Origin: Thioalkalivibrio thiocyanoxidans ARh2
Lineage (GTDB): Bacteria > Pseudomonadota > Gammaproteobacteria > Ectothiorhodospirales > Ectothiorhodospiraceae
Assembly (NCBI RefSeq): GCF_000385215.1
Contig: NZ_ARQK01000039.1
Span: 1 to 48,980, forward strand
Reading direction: 5' to 3'
Length of the DNA stretch: 48,980 bases
The notes beneath the pieces are model-generated. The model saw only the letters and a list, made by a program, of their open reading frames with translations. It was not told the DNA's origin and did not search any database. Positions 42,742-48,980 of this stretch are shown in pieces; the stretch's first letter is position 1; the number at the start of each line of letters is the position of its first letter. Position numbers and translations under genes: made by a program.

Positions 42742-44333
42742 TCCGAACCGGGCGGCGTCCCGAACGCCTCGCGCAGCCAGTCGCGCAGGGCGTCAAAACC
42801 GTGTTCCGCCCGCTCCGAGGGCGGCTGCATGCCCGGGACGAACCCGTACTGGCGAAACGGCTCCAGCAAGGCCGGATCGCCACTGATGATGTGCACGGGC
42901 ACTGCCCAGCTGGCGTCCTGCCCGGTTACCAGGGCCGCCGGCTGGTGATCGCCCAGCATGAAAAACAGCGTGTCCTCGTCCGCATACCGCGCCGCATAGC
43001 CCCCGGTCACCTCCAGCGAATAGCGCACCGACTCCGCGTAGTACTCGCGCACGCGATCGAAGTCCCGCCACAGCGCCTCCGGGCTCGGCCCCTTGCCCGC
43101 CCACTCGTCGAAGACCGCGCCGTCCCCGATCGCCTCCCAGTCCTCCAGCACCGGCAGGATCGGCGTCCACGGCGCATGCGAACTGATCAGGGCCAGCATC
43201 GCGAATACCGGGCGCTCCGAGGGCCCGCGGATCTCGCGCTCGAAGAACGACCAGGTGTACTGATCCGGCATGGTCACCCAGAAAAACGGCGGCCCGGCGT
43301 AGTCGAACCCGTGCTTGTCGACGATCCGGTCCCAGCGAAACCACTGCCCCTCCGGCCAGTCGAGCTGGATCGCCGGCGCCAGCATGGTGGTCTCGTGCCC
43401 GGTCGCCTGAAAGTCCTGCACCAGGGTGTCGCGGGTCTGCGCCTGCAACGCATCGTAATGCCCGGCGTAACGCACCTGCAGACCCGTCAGCAGCGAGGCC
43501 TGGGCCAGCCAGGACTGCCCCCCGGCGATCGGGGCCTCCAGTACGCCGGTCACCACATGCAGGTCCGCGTCCTCGAGTGCCTCGCCGATGGACTCGAGGC
43601 TCGGCACGATCCCCGGCGCATAGCGCTCGTCGAACACGGCCGAGACCCCGTAGGACTCCACCAGCCCCACGATCATGTCCACGTCAGCCAGACCCGGCAG
43701 GGGACGCCCCTCGGCCTGTTCGCGGGTCTGTTCCAGGCGCTCGCGAAACGTGCGGTTCTCCACCAGCGCCCCCTGCCCGGCCACGATCTGCTCGTGGACC
43801 GAGACGAGCCCGGGGGCGGCCGTGCCCGGCAATGCCGCGCCCCGTGCGGAGACGACCGCCCCCACCAGCCCGAGCGTGAACAGCCCGACCGCGACAGACA
43901 GGGGTATCCGATGTCCTTGCGCCGGCTGCACGGTCAACGCGAACAGGCCGCGAGCGGCGCCCGCGATCACCGCGACCAGCCCCGCGATCAGGACGGCGAC
44001 CAGCCCCACGGTGACCCAGGCATCCAGATTGCCGGTCACCAGCCGCCAGACCGCATCCAGCAGGATCCAGTCCTGCATCACGTTCAGGGGGCGCACCAGG
44101 CTGACGCGGGTCAGGGCGTCGAACAGCGCCAGCACCACCAGCGCCAGCAGAACGAAACCCGCCCCCCAGGCCAGGACGCGCGCCAGCCGCCCGGCGGGCA
44201 GCAGCGCGAACAGGCCAACCAGCAAGACCGCCTCCCAGGCCAGCCAGTAGGGCCCGATCCCCGCGTACCGGGGCACGGCCAGCCCCAGCAGCACGACGTT
44301 GAGCGCTGCGAGGGTCAGCAGCAGTCGGATCAC
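42738..44333 (-). CDS. Membrane sulfatase/phosphoglycerol-transferase-like protein
   Basis: 531 residues: four to five N-terminal membrane helices (1-150), then an alkaline-phosphatase-fold domain (about 205-520) with VDMIVGLVESYGVSAV near the start, SSHAPWTP, and the metal-site motif MLGDHQPAAL. The position of VESYG matches the lipoteichoic-acid-synthase/OpgB-type nucleophile region, although the usual Thr is not obvious. Likely transfers a phospho-head group at the outer face; the substrate is unknown. GTG 44331-44333 is the start, 13 nt from the end of the cytochrome b561 gene on the same strand. Confidence 0.78.
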   Translation of the reverse strand: MIRLLLTLAALNVVLLGLAVPRYAGIGPYWLAWEAVLLVGLFALLPAGRLARVLAWGAGFVLLALVVLALFDALTRVSLVRPLNVMQDWILLDAVWRLVTGNLDAWVTVGLVAVLIAGLVAVIAGAARGLFALTVQPAQGHRIPLSVAVGLFTLGLVGAVVSARGAALPGTAAPGLVSVHEQIVAGQGALVENRTFRERLEQTREQAEGRPLPGLADVDMIVGLVESYGVSAVFDERYAPGIVPSLESIGEALEDADLHVVTGVLEAPIAGGQSWLAQASLLTGLQVRYAGHYDALQAQTRDTLVQDFQATGHETTMLAPAIQLDWPEGQWFRWDRIVDKHGFDYAGPPFFWVTMPDQYTWSFFEREIRGPSERPVFAMLALISSHAPWTPILPVLEDWEAIGDGAVFDEWAGKGPSPEALWRDFDRVREYYAESVRYSLEVTGGYAARYADEDTLFFMLGDHQPAALVTGQDASWAVPVHIISGDPALLEPFRQYGFVPGMQPPSERAEHGFDALRDWLREAFGTPPGSD

Positions 44334-44346
44334 GGACAGACGCGCA

Positions 44347-44928
44347 TCAGCGCCGCGGGGAACCGAACGTCATCCGCTGCAGGACACCATCCCGACGGAC
44401 ACGCCAGTGGTACAGGGCCGCCGAGATATGACCCAGCGCCAGCACCAGAATGGTGATCCCCAGGATCTGGTGCCATGCGAACAGGGTCTCCGACAGCGCC
44501 TCGTTTTCCGGGAACAGGCCCGGCAGGATCAACGGACCCAGCTGCACCGGGTAACCGCCGGCCGCCGTCGCCCACCAGCCGATCACCGGCATCACGATCA
44601 GCAGCAGATACAGCAGCCCGTGGACCGACTCGGCCGCGATGCGCTGGGCGGGCGGCAACGCAACCGCGTAGGGCGGCTTGCCGTGACGCAGCCGCAGGCC
44701 CACACGCACCAGCATCAGCAGCAAAACCAGCACCCCGAAGCTCTTGTGCCAGGTGTAGATAGTGTCGGTCGTGCCCTCGCCAAAGCGCTCCTGCAGCCCC
44801 TCGAAGCCATACCAGCCGATGGTCCCACCCAGCGCCAGCGCACCCAGCACCAGCACGGCGACCGCCCAGTGCACGATCCGCTGGCTCAGGGCGTAACGCG
44901 GCCACACTCCGGCATTGTCCGTCTCCAT
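44347..44928 (-). CDS. Cytochrome b561
   Basis: 193-residue four-helix dihaem membrane protein of the prokaryotic cytochrome b561 family. His ligands are in the expected helices: RIVHWAVAVLVLG, YTWHKSFGVLVLLLMLVRVG, ESVHGLLYLLLIVMPVIGWW and FAWHQILGITILVLALGHISAALYHW. Could pass electrons from quinol to a periplasmic acceptor such as a superoxide or sulfur partner. Start ATG 44926-44928 has GGGAG 6 nt upstream; an upstream in-frame extension lacks family features. Confidence 0.92.
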   Translation of the reverse strand: METDNAGVWPRYALSQRIVHWAVAVLVLGALALGGTIGWYGFEGLQERFGEGTTDTIYTWHKSFGVLVLLLMLVRVGLRLRHGKPPYAVALPPAQRIAAESVHGLLYLLLIVMPVIGWWATAAGGYPVQLGPLILPGLFPENEALSETLFAWHQILGITILVLALGHISAALYHWRVRRDGVLQRMTFGSPRR

Positions 44929-45042
44929 GTCGCGCTCCCGTTCGTGTATGCCCCCCAACATGCCGCCCGCAGGGGATGCCCGCAACCCCAGCCTGGCTGA
45001 CGATATCCCGCATTGGCCGTACCGGGCCATTATGCTTTGAGG

Positions 45043-45768
45043 ATGCGATCCTCCACCCCCAACCCGACGTCACTGACCGGCGTACGCTGCCTGACGTTCG
45101 ACCTCGACGACACGCTGTGGCCGGTGATGCCGGTGATCCACCATGCGGAGGCGCGCTTCTACGCCTGGCTGCGCGAGCATGCGCCGATGGTCTGCGAGCG
45201 CTTTGATCCGCAGGCCCTGGTCACGGAGCGTGCCGCCTTCATGCGCGCGGCCCCGCAAAACGAGCGCCACGACCTGACCGGCCTGCGCAAGCGCTGGCTC
45301 CGCGAGCTGGCCACGGATTGCGGCTGCTGTCCCGATCTGCTGTCCGAAGAGGGATTCGAGGTGTTCTGGCATGCGCGCAACGAGGTGACCCCGTTCCCCG
45401 AGGCCGACGGCGTACTCGCCACGCTGTCGCGTCACTTCCGACTGGGCGCCATCAGCAACGGCAATGCCGATGTCTTTCGCACCCCCCTGGGGCGCCACTT
45501 CGACTTTGCGATCGCGGCGGGCGAGGCCGGCGCGGCCAAGCCCGACCCGGTGATCTTCGCCCAGGCCCGCGAGCAGGCCAGCGTCGAGGCCGAGCAGATC
45601 CTGCATGTGGGGGATGACAGCACCAGCGACGTCCTGGGAGCCCTGAACGCGGGGTTTCAGGCCGCCTGGTTCAATCCCGACGCGCTGCCCTGGGAACACG
45701 GGCGGCCCCGGCCGGTGCTGACACTGGGCCGGCTGGGACAGCTGCCGCGGCATCTCGGGATCGACTAG
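45043..45768 (+). CDS. HAD-superfamily phosphatase (YigB-like)
   Basis: 241 residues. HAD motif I LTFDLDDTLWP, motif II AISNGNADV, motif III around AAKPDPVIFAQ and motif IV HVGDDSTSDVLGALNAG. The C1-type cap and overall form match YigB, an FMN phosphatase. ATG 45043 was chosen as the closest to the family N-terminus. The stop codon TAG is the last part of the CTAG at 45765-45768 that forms the duplicated target of the downstream MITE-like element. Confidence 0.87.
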   Translation: MRSSTPNPTSLTGVRCLTFDLDDTLWPVMPVIHHAEARFYAWLREHAPMVCERFDPQALVTERAAFMRAAPQNERHDLTGLRKRWLRELATDCGCCPDLLSEEGFEVFWHARNEVTPFPEADGVLATLSRHFRLGAISNGNADVFRTPLGRHFDFAIAAGEAGAAKPDPVIFAQAREQASVEAEQILHVGDDSTSDVLGALNAGFQAAWFNPDALPWEHGRPRPVLTLGRLGQLPRHLGID

Positions 45769-46083
45769 GGAGACGCTGATTTAATCGCACGTCCGCGTTG
45801 GTGCCCCCTGTTTTCCGAGACAAGGCGCGTCGTGCAGCGGGTAGTGGTTCTACCCGCCCGTTTTTGATGAATGCGGGGCGCAACGCAGGATCGGGGAACA
45901 GGGGGCACCAACCCCACAATCCATTTAAAGCAGGGGCTCGGCCGCCCGTTGTTGATCAAAAACGGGCGCGCGCACAGCGTTGCGGTTCCCTTGTGCAGAA
46001 CGACTGCACCGCAGTCACCGCGCCTTGTTCGCACGCAAAAGCGACTCGAGCGCGGACGTGCGATTAAATCAGCGTCTCCCTAG
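45765..46083. mobile_element. MITE-like element, 311 bp, with 29-bp inverted ends and CTAG duplication
   Basis: Perfect inverted ends: 45769-45797 (starting GGAGACGCTGATTTAATC) and 46051-46079, bordered by CTAG at 45765-45768 and 46080-46083. It has no gene. Inside is a further 21-bp inverted repeat with two mismatches (45798-45818 and 45891-45911) and a hairpin at 45837-45857 (GCGGGTA/TACCCGC). The ends and a YTAR-type 4-bp duplication suggest an IS5-family transposase in trans, which is not in the window. A diverged inverted copy lies at 48738. Confidence 0.85.
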
Positions 46084-46108
46084 GCGTCTATCGCCGCAGC
46101 CCACCCCC

Positions 46109-46528
46109 TCAATCGGGATCGACCCGGCCGCGCAGGGCCTTCTTGCGGCCACGGTGGGTCTTGCCCTCGAGGCGGCGCAGCTTGGACGCGCGGGTGGGAC
46201 GGGTCGGCTTGCGTGTCTTGATCGGACGACCGGCCTCGCGCAGGAGTTCGGCCAGGCGATCCAGCGCATCCTCGCGGTTGGCCTCCTGGGTGCGGTACTG
46301 CTGCGCCTTGATTACCACCACGCCATCCTTGCTGATGCGCTGGTCACGACGGCGCAGCAGGCGCTGCTTGTAAACGTCAGGCAGGCTGGAGGCGCGGATG
46401 TCGAAGCGCAGATGGATGGCCGAGGCGACCTTGTTCACGTTCTGCCCACCCGCGCCCCGGGCTCGGATCGCGGTCAACTCGACCTCGTCCTCGGGCACCG
46501 CGACGCTGTTGGAGATGCGCAGGGCCAT
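46109..46528 (-). CDS. arfB: Alternative ribosome-rescue factor ArfB (YaeJ)
   Basis: 139-residue peptidyl-tRNA hydrolase with the catalytic GGQ (residues 27-29, [10 protein letters not shown]) and the basic C-terminal tail ([32 protein letters not shown]) that threads into the empty mRNA channel. It releases nascent chains from ribosomes stalled without a stop codon. The length matches E. coli ArfB (140), and it lacks the RF1/RF2 stop-codon domain. Reads leftward just inside the right end of the MITE-like element; the lipoprotein gene lies 3 nt upstream. Confidence 0.93.
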   Translation of the reverse strand: MALRISNSVAVPEDEVELTAIRARGAGGQNVNKVASAIHLRFDIRASSLPDVYKQRLLRRRDQRISKDGVVVIKAQQYRTQEANREDALDRLAELLREAGRPIKTRKPTRPTRASKLRRLEGKTHRGRKKALRGRVDPD

Positions 46529-46531
46529 GGC

Positions 46532-46843
46532 TTAGCGAAAGTCGCCGTCCTTGATTCGGCCCTCGTCGTCCAGCTCGGCGAAAAAGCGCGAGTTGTCCTG
46601 GCGGTACTCGTGGGTCGCGATCTCGCCCGGCAGTACGAGCGTCACGTCCGGATAGACGCGTTCGAACTCCTCGGGGCTTGGCCGGGTCTCCAGGAAATGC
46701 AGAAACGGGTTCATCTGCTTGACCGTCCCCGGGCGCGGCTCCGGTCCATCGGCTCGCGTCTCGGTCTTGTGCACCGCGCAACCGCTTGTACCCAGCGCCA
46801 GCATCACCGCCACTACGGGCATCCATCGAAGTATTCGTGCCAT
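46532..46843 (-). CDS. Small putative lipoprotein
   Basis: 103-residue protein with a lipobox GTSGC (Cys22) after a hydrophobic leader, so a lipid-anchored periplasmic protein. The mature part is acidic (PSPEEFERVYPDVTLVLPGE). I do not recognise the family. The ATG at 46841-46843 is well placed before the leader, and arfB follows after 3 nt, suggesting co-transcription. Function unknown. Confidence 0.7.
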   Translation of the reverse strand: MARILRWMPVVAVMLALGTSGCAVHKTETRADGPEPRPGTVKQMNPFLHFLETRPSPEEFERVYPDVTLVLPGEIATHEYRQDNSRFFAELDDEGRIKDGDFR

Positions 46844-46873
46844 GCAGCCCTCCGGCGTCAGTCGTATGCACCT

Positions 46874-46972
46874 TTATTGCGAGGCGCCGCAGCAGTCGCA
46901 AGCTGGCGTCAAGCCACGAACCACTGGTTTCGGACGGAGGTCGCCACGTCGCTACGCTCCTCGCGATGACGG
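46874..46972. repeat. Dispersed-repeat-like element between the lipoprotein gene and prfC
   Basis: The outer bases ATTGCGAGG (46876-46884) and CCTCGCGAT (46959-46967) are complementary with one wobble. The right half (GTCGCCACGTCGCTACGCTCCTCG) resembles a short interspersed sequence often seen between genes in bacterial genomes. It lies downstream of prfC on its strand; no T-tract. Confidence 0.45.
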
Positions 46973-46999
46973 TGCCAACGCAGGGCCCCGGGGTCGCCC

Positions 47000-48592
<1,593 letters not shown>

Positions 48593-48671
48593 GGTCTTGG
48601 GCCGCATGAATGAAGCGCGGCAGTTTAACGCGAAACCGTACGGCGTTCGCGTTTCCCCCTGCCCCCAATGC

Positions 48672-48702
48672 AGATGGCCCCGGAGAAGATCCGGGGCCAT
48701 CT
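48672..48702 (+). terminator. Strong 12-bp hairpin upstream of prfC, possible terminator
   Basis: Perfect stem 48672-48683 with 48691-48702 (AGATGGCCCCGG / CCGGGGCCATCT), 7-nt loop, followed on the plus strand by TTC. A matching A-run lies on the other side, so it could work in either direction, but the T-tract is short. Confidence 0.5.
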
Positions 48703-48737
48703 TTCACCTGCGCCCTGAGGACTCGTACGAAGGCCAG

Positions 48738-48980
48738 GGAAACACTGATTAATGTACACGCTCGCTGCTTCGTCGCTTTTGCGTGCGAACAAGGCGCAGT
48801 GACTGCCGTGCAGTCATTCTGCACAAGGGAACCGCAACGCCGTTCCCGCGCCCGTTGTTATCAAAAACGGGCGGCCGAGCCCCTTGGGGTTGGCACCCCA
48901 GGTTCCCCGATCCTGCGTTGCGCCGCTTGCGGGTAGAACCACTACCCGCTGCACGGCGCGCCTTGTCTCGGAAAACCTGG
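48738..48980. mobile_element. Second, diverged MITE-like copy, inverted, cut by window edge
   Basis: Starts GGAAACACTGATTAATGTAC and continues with stretches that match the reverse complement of the element at 45769-46079, for example GCTTTTGCGTGCGAACAAGGCGC, CTGCACAAGGGAACCGCAACG, ACGGGCGGCCGAGCCCC and GGGTAGAACCACTACCCGCTGCAC. End sequence differs from copy 1. The other end lies outside the window. Confidence 0.75.

Noticed and set aside
42663-44456. A 597-codon open frame on the plus strand
   Set aside because: Opposite the membrane sulfatase gene; Arg/Pro/Gln-rich shadow with no recognisable motif.
45798-45911. CRISPR or rho-independent terminator in the MITE-like element
   Set aside because: The inverted repeats are single nested pairs without spacers, and lack a T-tract after the stem.

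Overview
The window reads as a chromosomal segment of a high-GC gammaproteobacterium. Strongly acidic proteins, sulfur-transfer proteins (two rhodaneses, a periplasmic DsrE-like protein, a GcvH-like lipoyl protein) and an amidotransferase resembling the one that makes the osmolyte NAGGN suggest a halophilic or haloalkaliphilic sulfur oxidiser of the Ectothiorhodospiraceae/Thioalkalivibrio kind. That placement is inference from gene content. No rRNA, tRNA or CRISPR array was recognised. Genes are densely packed, with many 1-8 nt overlaps.

Layout. 1-706: truncated start of an IS110-family transposase, its non-coding end, and dispersed palindromes. 707-5565 (minus): yciO-like, DUF945, trpS, scpA, scpB, a likely operon. 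5665-7427: YciI-like protein, parvulin lipoprotein, copper chaperone PCuAC. 7588-18072: two complete RND efflux pairs (membrane fusion protein plus pump) around an uncharacterised aromatic/His-rich gene, nth and a DUF1841 gene. 18103-23014: two small unknowns or SRPBCC protein, an MFS transporter, aroC, a secreted GlcG/HbpS-like protein, a rhodanese and rnk.

23161-26515 is the most unusual part: two divergent gene sets around a perfect FNR/DNR-type palindrome (25172-25185). Leftward lie a four-helix membrane protein with an H-x16-H helix, a GcvH-like lipoyl protein ending in CxxC, a thioredoxin domain fused to a second copy of the same membrane module, and a rhodanese. Rightward lie a hemerythrin and a DUF2249-hemerythrin fusion. 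I infer a module for nitric oxide, oxygen or sulfur redox stress controlled by an anaerobic regulator.

26584-34905: a five-domain diguanylate cyclase, an HhH-GPD glycosylase, rluB, moaB, the AsnO-type amidotransferase, a LysR regulator and an unknown small protein. 34956-44928: SohB protease, DsrE-like protein, an arsenic pair (ACR3-like carrier and radical-SAM ArsS), a RimK peptide-ligase operon, a TlpA fusion, a membrane sulfatase-fold enzyme and cytochrome b561. 45043-48592: HAD phosphatase, a 311-bp MITE-like element with perfect 29-bp inverted ends and CTAG duplication, then arfB, a small lipoprotein and prfC, followed by a second diverged, inverted copy of the element that runs off the window.
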